This document shows, piece by piece, positions 11,824 through 25,800 of a DNA stretch of 64,000 nucleotides. The number at the start of each line of letters is the position of its first letter. Position 1 is the stretch's first letter. The stretch is taken from contig VZTG01001883.1 of the NCBI GenBank assembly GCA_013397845.1, forward strand, positions 4,444,442-4,508,441. The letters are read 5' to 3'. The translations under genes and the position numbers were made by a program. Below the pieces are notes generated by a model. That model saw only the letters and a list, made by a program, of their open reading frames with translations. It was not told the origin of the DNA and did not search any database. The stretch is from Melanocharis versteri (lineage: Eukaryota; Chordata; Aves; Passeriformes; Melanocharitidae).

Positions 11824-14800
11824 TATCAGAAGATTCTGATGAAGGATATTATTATGAGGATCTTAATGCTGGGAAAATTCTGTTACTAATGGAATTCCTT
11901 GCAATCCTGACCACACACTGAACAGTCTCTACACAGTATTCTAGGCAAGCCTTGTCAGGAACTACAGAGTAGTGCTATAATATGTGAGCGCAGGACACGT
12001 GTCATGCCAGAACTGAAGGTCTCAACACTCACTCATAGAACCGTCAAGAGGATTCAAGAGAAACTGACAGCAGAACTGAGATTTGCAACCAGGAGGGATA
12101 AGGAATCATGATCTAAAAGGTTCAGAGAAGAAACTGAGACACTCATCAGATAAGAAAGTCATCCAGCCTGTGTACTTCCCTACTGAAGAAATTCTCTGAA
12201 TTCCAAGTGATATGATATTGAACCTTTTAGCAAGAGATTTGGTTTATTTATTTATCAGTTGTTTCCTATATGCTTACTGTTTGGATAGCATATTTAGGAC
12301 GTCCTTATTAAAACAAATACCTCATTTTGAAACAGTGAAAAATGTAAGAGATAAGTGATTAATATTCAGCATTAAGTGATAAAATTCTTGACACACAAAA
12401 TCAGACTGAAAAAGAACGTGCAAAAATGGTTCAACTGTCTCTCAAAATAGGACCCACTTCTGGAACACTTCCAGTATTTAGATTACCAGGTATTTAAACA
12501 CATTTTCAGAACCAAATTAAGAACATTATTTCACATAGGTGTAGTGGCCTACATGCATTTTTTCAAAATGCAGAAACATAGTGTTTCAAATTATTCCCTG
12601 TCTGACAACAGTGGAATAATTCTTTTACCTTGCAGTGGCTTAAAAAACCTAAAATTCAACTGGTTAAAGACAGATGACTAATAGATTAATGAAATTTAAA
12701 ACTAAAATGGCTTGCTATAACCATCTAGGCCCCAAAATTTCCAACCAATAATGCCTCCGATGAAGTAAATGATGCAGTTCAGCTTTACAGCTAGTCAATT
12801 TTGGTTTTTACCTTAGATAAAACTTCTTTTTTTTCAGCAAGCTTTGAAGAAATAAGAGCTGCTTTCCATGGGATAGGTATCTATATATTCATTAAATGTT
12901 TTAATGAGCTGATTTAGATAAATGGATGAAAGGCAATGACTTTGATCATAAAATACTGTTTTACTCTTGGAAACTATCTCCTTCACTATAACCTTGAATT
13001 ATATAGTTAAGGAATATCACTTTACATTTTGTACTGTTAAGTTACAACAGTATCATTTTATACTGTTTATGTCTGAGATATTTCCACAACATCAATATAT
13101 TGCAAGTAATAAAAAATTTAAAAACCTAAATTTCAGTTTAGGAGACTCACTCATTAGAAAGTTTTGTGACAAAGATAAAAGATTAATTTATTTTACAAAA
13201 ATCCACTCCTGGAACACATCCTGTGATGTGCAGTTTACCATTCTGTGGGAGAGCCCAAATTACATCACTCATACCCCTCCTTGGCTCCCAGCTGTGCTAA
13301 GGGCTCCTTTTTACCTCTCTCAAGAAATGAGAAATCAGATGCTCCTGTCCATGCACATCAACTATATAATTTAGGAATGCTTTTTAATTTTTATTAATAT
13401 TATACCTGCTTGAGACAGTGGAAAAAGCTCTTGATTTTTTCCATGAGTTATAACAAATTGCAAAACAAGGTATATTAGGTTAGTAAAGGACTTACTTAAA
13501 CATGTACTGAATGCATTGCATCCCTCACAGACCTTAGCCCCTTGTAAATAAGGAATCTAAATTTAACAGTAGGGTTAGCTGCAGGCCTAGCTACAAAAAG
13601 TAACATTTTCTTTTCCCATACAATTCCATGTTCATAGATGAAGAACTGAAGATACAATTCCTACACAGAATCTTTACGAACCATGTAGAAATGAAAAAGT
13701 CCAGACTCCAGACTCTTAGCACTATATATCAAACTGTCCAGTGCTCAACTACAAAACTTGCTTATTGGAGAAAAGCTGGAAGGAATCATCAGATAAGATT
13801 CTGGTTGCAAACGAAATGAAATATTTTATTTAACTGCTTCCCTCATCAGTCTTACATGCCTATAACCATGGAGGCAGAGCCTATGATGGAAAGATGCAAA
13901 TTTTCTACTGACTTAATTCAGCATGGCATGATGTTTCTTGCATTATATCCCTCATATGGCAAACTGAAGTAAAAGTTACTTCTTTTGCCTGATGAACAAA
14001 GAAAATAGAACAAACCATAAATATAAGAAAAAAGTAGAAAGTTGTAAAAAACTGTATCAAAGATTTGGCACAATCCCAGATCATCCTAAGAATGGAACTA
14101 ATTGTGTACAAAGCCAACACACATAAAGCAAATGATTCCTAGAATGGCAGAAACTCACTAATCAAAAGATTTGCATAATAATCATCCATCTGTATGATGC
14201 ACCATATGGCAAACAAGACCATAATTTCACTAAATATGTTTTCCAGGAGAAACAGGTTGCTTGTGTTTTCAACTAAGTAAAAAAAAAACCCAACCTAGTC
14301 AAAAATGGCTGATATACCCAAGTCAGGGAAAACTTTTGATGTAAATAGGAGGAAGGCATGGAAAGCAGCATGCTGCAAGAATCACACACTCTGAAAAATA
14401 TATTTCATGTGTGTAACAGAATATGCAAAAAAACAGTTTCAAGAAGAAGAAAAGCAGTGAGCTACTGGCAATGAATTACATGTTCTAATCTTCATAAGAT
14501 TTGTTAACATACATAATTTCAGGTTACTAATGTATCAAAAACTGAATTCCAGCTTTGCTTTTCAGAGTTACATCTGTACAAATAAAATGAACACTTCAAC
14601 ATTACTTTCTGATACACATTTGAAATAACAGAGAATATAATCAAGATTACACATGCAGGGATAAGAGTCAGAACTCCTGTATCTGTTTACATAAATTCTG
14701 AGGATATTAATACTCACAGCTTCTTCAGGAAGAGAATCAAACTTTAGCATATCTATATAAACCATGTACCAGTCTTTCTATATTTAAATAGTGGTGCTTC

Positions 14801-15070
14801 ACCAGAAACATGAGTTTACTGATTTTATAGTAAACAACAATTTTAGCAAAGCAATACTTTCAATAAGGATTTTAGGAACAATGGGGAAATGCATGCTTCC
14901 TCTTTTTAACCATTCATGAGCCAGGATTTTAGGAAAAGCTTTTAAACAGACTATTCTAGGCATTATAGTATATAAATCCATTGCTTGTCTTTCACAAATT
15001 CAGGTACTTAAAGAAATGTCCAATCAAGGAAGAAACATAACACAGCAATAGCTGAAGGGCTATTTTGTGT
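11824..15070. other. AT-rich noncoding sequence, no gene recognised
   Basis: The longest open stretch (12967-13374, 135 codons) looks like random AT-rich sequence and has no recognisable motif. Confidence 0.6.
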
Positions 15071-15071
15071 C

Positions 15072-15312
15072 CAGCAACAGGACAAGGAGCAATGGCCAAA
15101 AACTAAAACACAAGAAGTACCACCTCAAGAGAAGGAAAAACTTGCTTCCATTGAGGGTGGCAGAGCGCTGGAACAGCCACCCAGGAGGCCGTGGAGTCTC
15201 CCTCCCTGGAGACGTTCAGAGCCCACCTGGATGAGTTCCTGCTCTAGGTGACAGTGCCTTGGTTGGATTAGATCACCAGAGGTTCCTTCCAACCCTAATA
15301 ATTTTGTGATCC
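15072..15312 (+). mobile_element. CR1 LINE 3' end fragment
   Basis: Typical avian CR1 3' region: ggcagagcgctggaacagcc, cctggagacgttcagagccc, ggttggattagatcaccaga and ccttccaaccctaat, ending near attttgtgatc. It is severely 5'-truncated. Confidence 0.92.
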
Positions 15313-17527
15313 CTATGATAAAATATTACTCAATTTAAACAATTCTCCAGTAAGCTTTTATATATTACTAGTGTCTAATGAAAAGTAAACTAGGAACATG
15401 GTTTTGAAACACCTTCTTCTGACCTTTAATAACATTATGTTTTTAATTTTCAAAACTGGAGCACAGAATTTCAAGTTGTTATCAGGATCAGCAGAGTCTG
15501 TAAAAGTTCTACAGTTTTAACCACTTAAAGAATTTAGTTGCAATGCTTCTGGGGGAACCTTAACATTCACAGTACTTATTTTACAGAAAAAAAGAAAAAA
15601 GCATAAATACAAGATATTAATGGGTTTATGTGGACAATAAATTTCACATATTAAACTTAAGATCCTCAGCCATACCCAGTACATGTAAAAGAAACTGCTT
15701 CAGGCTCCATATTTTTCTTAAGTGTCTTGCAGAACTCCTGCTACTGATTATGTACATGAAAGAGAAGATGTGGGTAAGATAATTAGTATTGTCAGGTAAT
15801 CACAAAAAAATACACACATAGGGCAGTTAGGGGATTATAGTTGAAGAAAGTCTTTTTACTGACAGAGTCTTCTGAACTTCTTATATGGTTGCACATATCT
15901 ATCATGTTCATTTTAATGAGCTCTACAAAAAGGTTACATTTTTGACCTCCAGAGCTCAAAGATCAAGTTATCACAGTTTTACTTCTTGTTAAAAAACTCT
16001 GGAATATATTCATATCATGGGCATTATATGACCAATTGTTTTAATGAAAATTGGGAAAATTCTGAAATATGAGTCAAAGTAACATGTTGCCTACAGCTCC
16101 AGTGTCCATAATTGATTCATCTTTAAATAATTACCATATCACCTATAACCCTGCCAACACATGTTTTAAGACTCAGGACTCTCTGGAGAGAACTGTGTTT
16201 TATTACTAATTGGTGTAGAGAGAAGAAGATGGAAGGAGAAGGCAGCTGGCTTTAGCTCTACCTCTTCAATGTTAGCATAAAAACCAGGTAATTATTTCCT
16301 TTTCTGCTGGTCTCCATTTCTTCTAGGTTTTTTCAGTTCCCACCTTTATGTAACCGCATAGCAAGACTAACTGCAGGTTAGTACAAGGTCTCCAATGACG
16401 AAACTGCACGCTTTGCCTAATTTTAGCAGCTATGGTGCAGTAATTTAAGACTGTGCTTTACCTTGCTTTCTGAGCAGAGTTAATGAAGGTGAGGCACACA
16501 CAGAACCCGAGGCAAAATACAAACCCCCACGTAATTATTTCAAAAAGATGGCAGGAGCCATGCAGTAGCTCTGAACTTGTTTCCTTTTGCTAAAGGACAT
16601 AGATCCATGCACACTGAGTAACAGAACTCTGATACTGAATGTCTCTGAAAACGGATGTTGCAATGGTTGGTTATACAGGGAGAAAAAAGACGTGTCCAAG
16701 GAAAAAAGAATGACTTTGGGGTCCCTATATCTGTCTACACTCGTAAACTCTGTGTTCAGTTTGTTTCACCTACGGAGTTTGTGTGTTATCTGCTGTATGT
16801 CTCATTTCTGCAACCCAGTTTTTGATCTGTCAAATGAGAATTAAACCCCTTATTTATTTCACTTCTCATTTGCCTCAGCTCTGGTAAAATTCCATTTGAG
16901 ACTATAACAACGTGAAGAACCTGGATATACTGTCTGATAGCCCATATTGCCTCTAAATGGTAGCTGTAAAAAGCACGGTCTTTCCTGTAACTTATAAAAA
17001 ACACTAATGGTACTTTGTCCAGAATGCTCAGTTTTGAGCCAGAGAAGAATACCAGACACTTCAGAAATTTGTTAACCAAACAGCATGATTAAAACTATAA
17101 TTAAATGTCATTCCTTTTGTCCAAGCTGCATGAAATGGGAACTCTCAATGGCACTTATGCTTCATTGTTGGTATGTGACCTTGAATTTAAAGCAGATGGT
17201 TGGTTTTGACCCAGATCTAGAAATGATACATTTGCATCTCACTGGACTGTCTCACTAGAATCATTTACAGCGCTGCTGCCAGGAGAGGTCTTGGCTGTAT
17301 GTCTGTATCATCCTGTGAGCCTGCAACAAGGGCCTGAGGAGTATCCTGAAGACATTCTCTGAGAATGGTGAGCCATGCCTATGGATGGGCTTAGTAGCTG
17401 GTTACACCATTACACACACCCATATAGGCTGTCTGAGGGTTATCACAGAGATTAATATGTTAATCTGACCAATGACAAGTGTTTCTCAAAGCAATAAGAA
17501 CAGAATTACTTGCCTTCTGCTACTGGA
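15313..17527. other. AT-rich noncoding sequence, no gene recognised
   Basis: No gene or repeat family recognised. Confidence 0.6.
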
Positions 17528-17932
17528 ACAGCTGGCCACATGAGGAAAGGCTGAGATAACTGGGTTTGTTCAGCCTTGAGAAAAGAAGGCTTTAGAGGAG
17601 ACCTTATTATCATGTTCCAGCATATAGAGGATGGCTGAAAACAAGATGGAGACTCCCTTTTTACAGGGAGTTACATAGAAAAGATATGGGGTAATGGGTA
17701 TAAGTTACTCCTAAGGAGACTCCAATCGGTCACAAAAGGAAATTTTTGCACAATGAGAAAAATCAGCCCTTGGAATAATCTTCCCAAGGAAGTGGTGGAT
17801 TCCCCAGTGATGGACACTTAAAATGTCCAGATAGACAGGATGTTGGAACATGTTACCTAGACTGTGCTTTTGCCAATAAAGGTTGGACCAGATGATCCTT
17901 GAAGACCCTTCCAAGCTGGTATACTATGTACA
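17528..17932 (+). mobile_element. CR1 LINE 3' end fragment (old)
   Basis: Diverged CR1: tgaggaaaggctgagataac, ttcagccttgagaaaagaag, cccaaggaagtggtggattc and ggaccagatgatccttgaag, ending near ccttccaagctggtatacta. It is more mutated than the copy at 15.1 kb. Confidence 0.9.
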
Positions 17933-20900
17933 TGGTAGAGCTCTTTAAGATAATATTATACTGAAATCACCCTCTGGGAGTAATATAAAATTGGGTTCCC
18001 ATTCAAAACCCAACATTTCGCTGGCTACTTTCCTATTCAACAACAGAAAAATTAGTCATCACATGGGTTCAGGAATGGACCCTCAAGCATCACAGTTCTA
18101 CTCATTCCGTCTTTGGTCAGGACTTTTATCAGCTGCAATTACCACAAGATTGATTATTCCCTCCAAGCAAAGCACATGGCTATGTCTGCTTTAACAAACA
18201 TGTTTCTAAGGAGTCTTTTTCTTCTCAGGTTAGAACTTCTGTTTCTACAACAGGAAGTTTGTTACTTTTGGAAAGATATTTACTATTATAAAAAAAATAT
18301 TACCAAGGAAGTAAAATGAAAGAGAATGTGAGGATTTGGAAGTGCTTTAAGTCTAAATTCCTCTTATCAACTCTATAGAACTAATACTTGACAGAATTTT
18401 TACCTTAAATCTACGCCAAAGGTTTGTATATTTTATTGTGTACCAGTGAAAATGATGTCTTGCCTGTTTCTTAATGCCCAGTTCAGAGCAGTATTTATTA
18501 ACCAATTGATTCTTGTGCATATGCTGAAATACCAGGGCAGCTGTTAAAATCAATGGATTTCAGTCAAGAGTGCATCACTGATTTATCTACATACAGGCCT
18601 ACAATTGGAATATGTATTTGTACAAGATTTAAAGAAAGATTAAAGGGTCAAGATCAGAAGCCAAATCCAAACTAGAGAGACATTATGGTAGAAGAGTTTT
18701 CTGCTTGCTATTTTCTCTAGGCAACAACACAAGGGTGAGATGGCTAAGGTTTGGTACCTCAGCCTAAGCAACTAGATACCCATTTACAACTGATGAATTC
18801 TGGCACAAATTCAGATAAAGATTGAATTTATACACAAGACTGATAAAGAAAGGCTTGGCTTTCTGACTTCAATAAAAGCTGTTACATCTGAACACGTTCA
18901 GTTTTTCCAACTGCACCAAGTTTGCTATAGAAAATATAATTTACCCTGTCTCATCTATGCCAGTGCTGACATTTGACCATTCTCTTAGTATATCCAGAAA
19001 AGCTGAAAGCTAACTCCCAACTAAAAGACCTTTTATGATCCTTAAATACAGAGAAACTTTGTTTCAACATTCATAGCATAACATTCCTATACCTTCCAAA
19101 AACTGCAAACTAGAGTGAAGAGAAAAAACAAAGCAAAAGAAAATACTTTCTTCATCTAAAGAACACCTTAAAGACAGATATTTTACCATGAGATCACCAC
19201 ATTTTACTTCTATGAAATAAAAGAATGACACTCTCTCTTATACAAAGAGATTTGTGATGTGCTGATGAGAAGTACTATAAACTAATCAGGTATTTTTTAT
19301 GAAGTTTCCACTGATCACACCCTCCAGAACTATATCTTATTCTACCTTTGATTAAAATATACTCTATCTTCCAGTAATATTTACAGAGGAGAAAAAAGGC
19401 TAATATTTGATAGATGTTTTATAAAAAATTCCTGACCATATTTGAAGACAGTTAAGCGAACAACTGTACTATAAGATATTTCGTCTAAGCATTAGAAAAT
19501 AAGACTTTAAAAGAAAAAACATGGACACACTCTCTGGAGAAGCAATTCAGAGACAGGCAAATTGGATTCTTGATAAAAAAGAATGGTATTATTTCAAATG
19601 CTCATTTCCTAAGTAACTGAAGTAATTAAAACTCTGTGATAATTCTATGTTGTCAAATAAAGTTTTATTGTATTTTCCATTTATTATTTTGTGGGAGTGT
19701 TTTACATTTTTTTTATAGTCAATTCACATTTTCAAATTTATTTTTCCTTCGAGTAAGCTATATTATAGTGAGGCATTATTACAGAGGAAGTTGCCGCCTG
19801 GTTTTTTTCTAGCTAATGTTACAGGGAAAAAATCAGTCTACAAAGAATAAAAAAAGGTTTGAATATTTCTCTCAACATTCTTTAAATCTGTTTTTTCTTC
19901 TCCATCTTTGCTTTTCTCATCTTTTTTGTATTTCTGGTTATTATCCATACTATGCCATGCACATGCCTTTTTCCTTTAATTACTTTTTGTACTCACTTGT
20001 TCATCCACACTTTTACTGCCTGTTGCTAAGCAACATGCATAACATTAGGATATACATTCATTTATCTTTGAACACATTCTACTTCCTATTTGTGTCATTC
20101 TTTTCCAATATTTTATCCCATTCCATCCTGCTGTTATTTCCATGTTTTTTCACACCTTTTTCAGAGTAACTTGCCTAAGAATACCCATAGAATTTTAAAA
20201 ATAATTCCTAAACAGACAATATACTTTTAATACTCACTGTTGATGGTATTTCTTTGCTTTTATCTCTATTTAATTAAAAAAGAAAGATAATCCACAAAAT
20301 ATTCTGTATGAAGAAATGTATCTGTTAACTTGGACACAGGTGAAAGTCAAGAATACAAAAAAGAGAAAAACCTTCAAAAATAGACCTGCAGGAAGAGAAG
20401 AAGACACCACGAGCTAGTACTCAAGATGGACCTTGTTTCATAAATATGACAGGGTCTTGGAGGTAGAGAGTAGAGTAAATCTGATGTAGTTAAGACACAG
20501 GAGTAAATGTAGGACTTAAAATGCAGGATGTTTTGGACGAACCAATTACCTCATCCACTAGGAAACAGAAGACTTTGGTACTGTATGTTTCCTGTAAGAT
20601 ACATAGAATAGCAAATAGGTTAACTTCAGTAAGCTTTCTCTGGAAAATTGTTAAGACTTCCTATAGAGACATCACAGGCGTCTACTTTGAAGCTTTCATA
20701 TTAACACTAAAAACTGGAAAATCTTGGCCATGAACTATTGCAGAATATGCAAGAAATTCAATCACCTGCCATCCTTCAGCCTCCTGTAACTCTATTCATT
20801 TTTGTTCTCTGACATTCTTCCAGAGTCATTGAATATTTTAATAAATTCTCTTCAAAAAGCCACTCAGGGTTATAGCAGGGTAGAAAGGGGGTAATAAGGT

Positions 20901-22330
20901 CCTAAGGAATTAGCCTTGCCAATAACAGATGCTGTCAACATCAATCCAATTTTCTCTTCTAGAAAAGAAATTACTTAGAGGAGCAGAAACAAGTTGTTTA
21001 ATGAGTAGAGAAATAATGAATCCAGCCTTCCACAGACTTGCTTCATCTACCTATCACAATAACCTGATTCCTCAGTGACTTCTCGCTTTACAATATTTCT
21101 GGTTCTCTTCATGCTTCTTTTGGGTGCAAGGGTGCTTTTCTTTTTCCTTGTTGTTTGGCTGAGTAAGAGAGATTATATGCCATAATTGATTGAAGCTTTA
21201 GCTATGTTTAAAAATTATATATATGCAAGAAATTAGTAAATACAGGCTTAACAGATAATTTGCTTCTATTTCTCAGCCTGTATTTCTGCCTCAGCTGGAA
21301 AACAATACATGCTGCTGAATTATAGAAACTTAGGAAGGTTTAGCTTCTATTTGTCTCTAGTTAGGTTGAAATTGGACAATGTGTTAAAAATAATTAAGAC
21401 AAGATAGGCAGAAAGTGTGAATGCATTAGAATTACTTCCCTAGAAAACCAGATTTGTATATAGTGAAAGAAAAAATAGAGTTAGTATTGATCAAAAATCA
21501 CCATATAGAATGAAATGCCAAGGTGTCTCCCTGCTCCAGAGTAGGCAGCATGTTGCAATTCACTCTAGCTACCTGCTCTTAAGTCAGCACATCCACGGTC
21601 CCTTCACAGGGCTTTTAACTTTGCCTTTAACTTGGCACTGAATCATACAATAAAGGTTGACCTCTTAAATCGATACTATATTTGAGCACTCACAAAAGTA
21701 TTCTGTACCCCTCTGTGAAAGTATGCCAAATGGCACCATCCGCAGGCAATGCACAAGATCTTTAATAAATTGCAGTTATATGATATGTCAGTCTTGAATC
21801 ACCCTTTTGACACAAAGAAGAAAGCTTTATTCTTTGCTATGGAACTTCATCTCAACCAAGTTTTTCTATTTATTCAAAAAATCTTGTTCCACTTTATACA
21901 TGTCTTCCTGGGAATAAGAAGCATTAAAACATTAAAAGGGCTGAGTAGGAAGGGAGTAGAAACCAGAAATTCCATCAATACAACAATTTCTCCTAAGATT
22001 TTCTCCAATACATGATACCATTCATATGGGAACATGGTTTGGCAGCACCAGCCTCAGCAAACAAGCCAGCCAAATCAAAGTTCCCATATCCCTCTGGTCA
22101 CCAAAGATAAATCACAGCTGGATGTGCCTGGACATCTGCCATCACACTGGATTTTCCTGAATTTTCAGAAGTTTAAACCCACTTAATCTAAATGAACTTA
22201 AAAACTATCAAGAATGCTTCATGATTCCCTATTAAAGCTTCAGTCTCAGATAATATTTTCTGTAACATCTGAATGGCCTTATACTACCGGCCTGGTTTTG
22301 GCAGAGATTATGTTTTTCCTAATAGCTGGT
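17933..22330. other. AT-rich noncoding sequence, no gene recognised
   Basis: Contains only short or low-complexity open frames, for example a Phe/Ser/Leu-rich one at 19816-20169 that reflects T-rich DNA. Confidence 0.6.
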
Positions 22331-22825
22331 ACAGTGCTGTGTTTTGGATCCAGCATGAGAATCATGTTGCTATCACACTGATGTTTTAGTTGTTGCTGTG
22401 CAGCGCTTGCCCTAAGTCAAGGACTTTTCAGTTTCCTGTGCTCTGACAGTGAGCAGGTGCACAAGAAGGTGGGAGAGAGCATGACCAGGACTGGGGACCT
22501 GAACTGGCCAAAGGGATATTCCATACCATAGAGCATCACGCCCAGTATATAAACTGGGGGGATTGGCTGGAAGGGGCCAATCGTTGCTGAGGAACGGGCT
22601 TGGCATCACTCAGTACGTGGTGAGCAATGGTATTGAGCACCACTTTTTCCTCTCTGGTGTTATCCTTTTCCTTCCCCTTTTCATTATTATTATAATTATT
22701 TTACTTTGTTTCAATAATCAAACTGTTCTTATCTATCATCTCAGCCTGATTCACCTCCCCACTGGAGGTGGAGTGACCAAGCAGCTGTGGGGTACTTAGT
22801 TTCCAACTGGGATTAACCGATGACA
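22331..22825 (+). mobile_element. Solo LTR of an avian ERVL-like endogenous retrovirus
   Basis: The order fits a retroviral LTR: gttgctgtgcagcgcttgcc, ccaaagggatattccatacc, TATA box tatataaa at 22546-22553, ggtgagcaatgg, a T/A-rich tract with caataatcaaactgttctta, ccactggaggtgg, and a right end near gattaaccgatgaca. It is homologous in order and sequence to the LTR at 30.55-31.5 kb. No gag, pol or env frame flanks it, so it looks solo. Exact ends are estimates. Confidence 0.8.
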
Positions 22826-25800
22826 GTTACCAAGTCACAAGACTATGAAGATCACATGAGACTAGGGGGCTGTATATGGTATCTTGTTACATTGAAAGTT
22901 CATGAAGATTTGAAAATTCAGTAACATATGCACTAAATAAGCAATAAATGTATATATGCACCTCTGTAGGCTTCATTATGCATTCAGTTCAGCAAGATAA
23001 CATCATTTCAATTCATGCCAGTGAAAAAATCCTAATCAAGTTTCATAAAAACCTTTTGATAAATTTTATGGCATTGTCACCATATTCCTTGACATTAATT
23101 ATTGAGTTCTGGACTTCAATTAGCATTTGTTGTTACCAAAAACTAAATTAACAAAAGAATAGGAAGATGTTATTTTCAGCTTCTGTATAGGTATTCCACT
23201 CCTAAAAGTGAAAGTCCAAAGCAAGATAAAATACAAAAATGTTCACTATTACAAGCCATTACTATGAAGAACAGTTAACATGTAAGAACAGCATTTTCCA
23301 AATCCATTAAAGTCTAACTACAGACACAGCTCAGGGGAAATCAATGATCTTTGAGCATTGATAATATTAGTCACTTGACTTCAGAAGCTACAGTCACTAA
23401 AATTCATACCCTCCTGAGTTATCTGTAGGCATATATGAGAGGTATGACTATTGTTTACTCTCTCCTAAGTGACGGACATGAGCCAAAGCAAAAGGAAATT
23501 CACTATGAGAGAGGGCTGATAGTGAAAATCCTGCAGTCCCAAACAGTCAGGATTTTAAACGCATGAGAAACAGAGGAATGAGTCTGTAAAACAGTATGGC
23601 TGTGCTACATACATACGTGAAAACAAGCACACATGTACTAAGATAAATCTCCAGAAAAAAAGAACACTACAGTGAGGGCCAGAGAAAAAATTAGTTAATT
23701 ACAGTCTTGTTATTGAAATGCCTCTTTGACTCCTTACTGACCATTTTGCTAGATGACTCCAGACATGACTCCATTTGAAGTGTTTATGAAGCACAGTTCG
23801 TCAGCATGAAAATGTTTATCTGAAGAATGTAATAACCTCCCAACATAAGAAGCCAGAGGGAAAAGAACAAGGAGTAGATGCTCTCTTTCTTTCAAATAAA
23901 ATATAACAGGCCCTTTAAAATTACACTAAAATGCTACGTTTTTTCAAAATTATTATTTTTCACTATAAAACTAATATTAAAAAAATCTATTAGGTCCTTA
24001 AATGAGAATAACACTCATGCTCAAAAATTCTAGTAATAGTGCATTACATATATTTATGCATAAGCAGAAGACAATGCCACTATGTATATACATAACCTAA
24101 CTTAGGTAAAGAATTAATGTTGCATTTGGCATTGTAGTGCATATACCATATTTATGTTACTCAGGGGAGAAAAACTCAGCAGATAAAAACCAATAGAAGG
24201 AAGAAGAGATTTGCTGCCAAGTTTGTGATTTAGATGTGTAAGACAAACATCTTAGTATTTATTAGATTAAGCAAGACACACAGTTAGTTGCAGTAGACAA
24301 GACAAATCAAAGCTATCTGTCAAGAAAACAAGGGCTGTTAATTTGCTCATTTCCTAGAATTATTTGATTCCAAAAGAGATTAACAGTACTAGGAGTTTAT
24401 AATCAGGGCACAAAGACACACACATAAAACACAGTAGACAGACTGACTAAGAATATGCTAAAAATAAAAATCCTTAATACAAGGTAGCTACAAAAAAATC
24501 ATTATTTTGCTTCGGTGAATGTACTTACTAGTTAAATTACAGAGATCACTGATCGTTTTCTCAACAGCAAAACTGCATTCTGAGTATGGGAATTGGCTTG
24601 CTTGCAGCAAGACTCACAAACAGCTTGGAGAATAAGACTTCAAATCATGAAGAACTTGAAATAATTTCTTTACCTGTTTCTGCAGGCCATTTGGCAATAT
24701 GAAGTGTTGATAGTAAGATTGGAATCTATCTCCATATGTATTTTTGAGTGTAAGAAATACGACCTCTGCATGTGTCTGAGCAACCCCAGCGCTGTTCTCT
24801 ACTGCTTGAACAATGCACGTGTATTCTAATGCCTTCTACTAATTCTGACAACAGGCTTTCAACAGGCAATCAATCAAGTAATTGACTGTAACATGACAAG
24901 TAAAACTTTGATTTTCTTGAAACTGGTTTAAATTTCCCAAACCAATTATTCTGTAATTCTTATAATCAAATTCTGTAAAGAAAACACTTCAACTGGTATA
25001 AGAGACTCCACAATGGATAAAAACCACAACCCTATTTATCAAGGAAGTCTTGGTGAATTCTAGATTGTTAGCAGCAAGTTGGAACTGGAGAAAGAAAAAA
25101 AGAGGGGAATCTCTGCTTCTAAGCTAACCAACAGCCTGGGTGTCAGCAATGTGCCTCAAAGCTCTAAGCCTATTGGCACTTGATTATTATCTTACAGGAA
25201 AACATCCTGAAAGAGAAAAAAAACAGATCGAAATTGTTGAACGAATTTGTCAACATTTAGAAGTTGTTAAACACAGGTATATAACGCAGGAATACACCTG
25301 CAATACTCACACAGCATACACAAGGCATATCTCATATCAAGACTGAAAGATTATGTCATGCCTAGTAGTCCTGACAGAGGACCTAGAGCATTGGCAGTAC
25401 ATCGGATTTTTACAAAAGGCTCACTTTGTCTTGTTAATATGTATCTGGGTCCAAATTTAAGTAACGAGGCCACATCAGGTTATTCATGTGGTGACAGAAT
25501 TGGAAACTTAAACCTTCAGCAGCATTGGCAGGCTCTGAAAATAAATAAATAAAAAGAATTGATTTAGAAGGGTCTAAGCAGAGAATACAATTTCAGCTGT
25601 TGTTCAATTTTAGGATACAGAACCTGAACAGAGACAGTTCCTGATTGAAATGGAATTTCGAGCAACTAGGGAAAAAGAATGTTTTTCAACAGCAACATAA
25701 CAATAACAACAGGATATCTGATGAGTAAGTAATTTCCTCCCCCACTACCCACCTATCACAGTGGGCATCATCAGATGTTCGAAATAAAGAATAATTATGG

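Noticed and set aside
11824..11921. Open segment after the CCTT tract with an apparent acceptor (ccctatcag)
   Set aside because: The acceptor is created by the microsatellite; the peptide is not recognised and has no partner exon.
12967..13374. 135-codon open stretch on the + strand
   Set aside because: AT-driven composition (many Ile, Asn, Phe, Lys), no domain or splice context, and such lengths occur by chance in DNA this AT-rich.
19816..20169. 117-codon open stretch on the + strand
   Set aside because: Low-complexity Phe/Ser/Leu translation of T-rich DNA.
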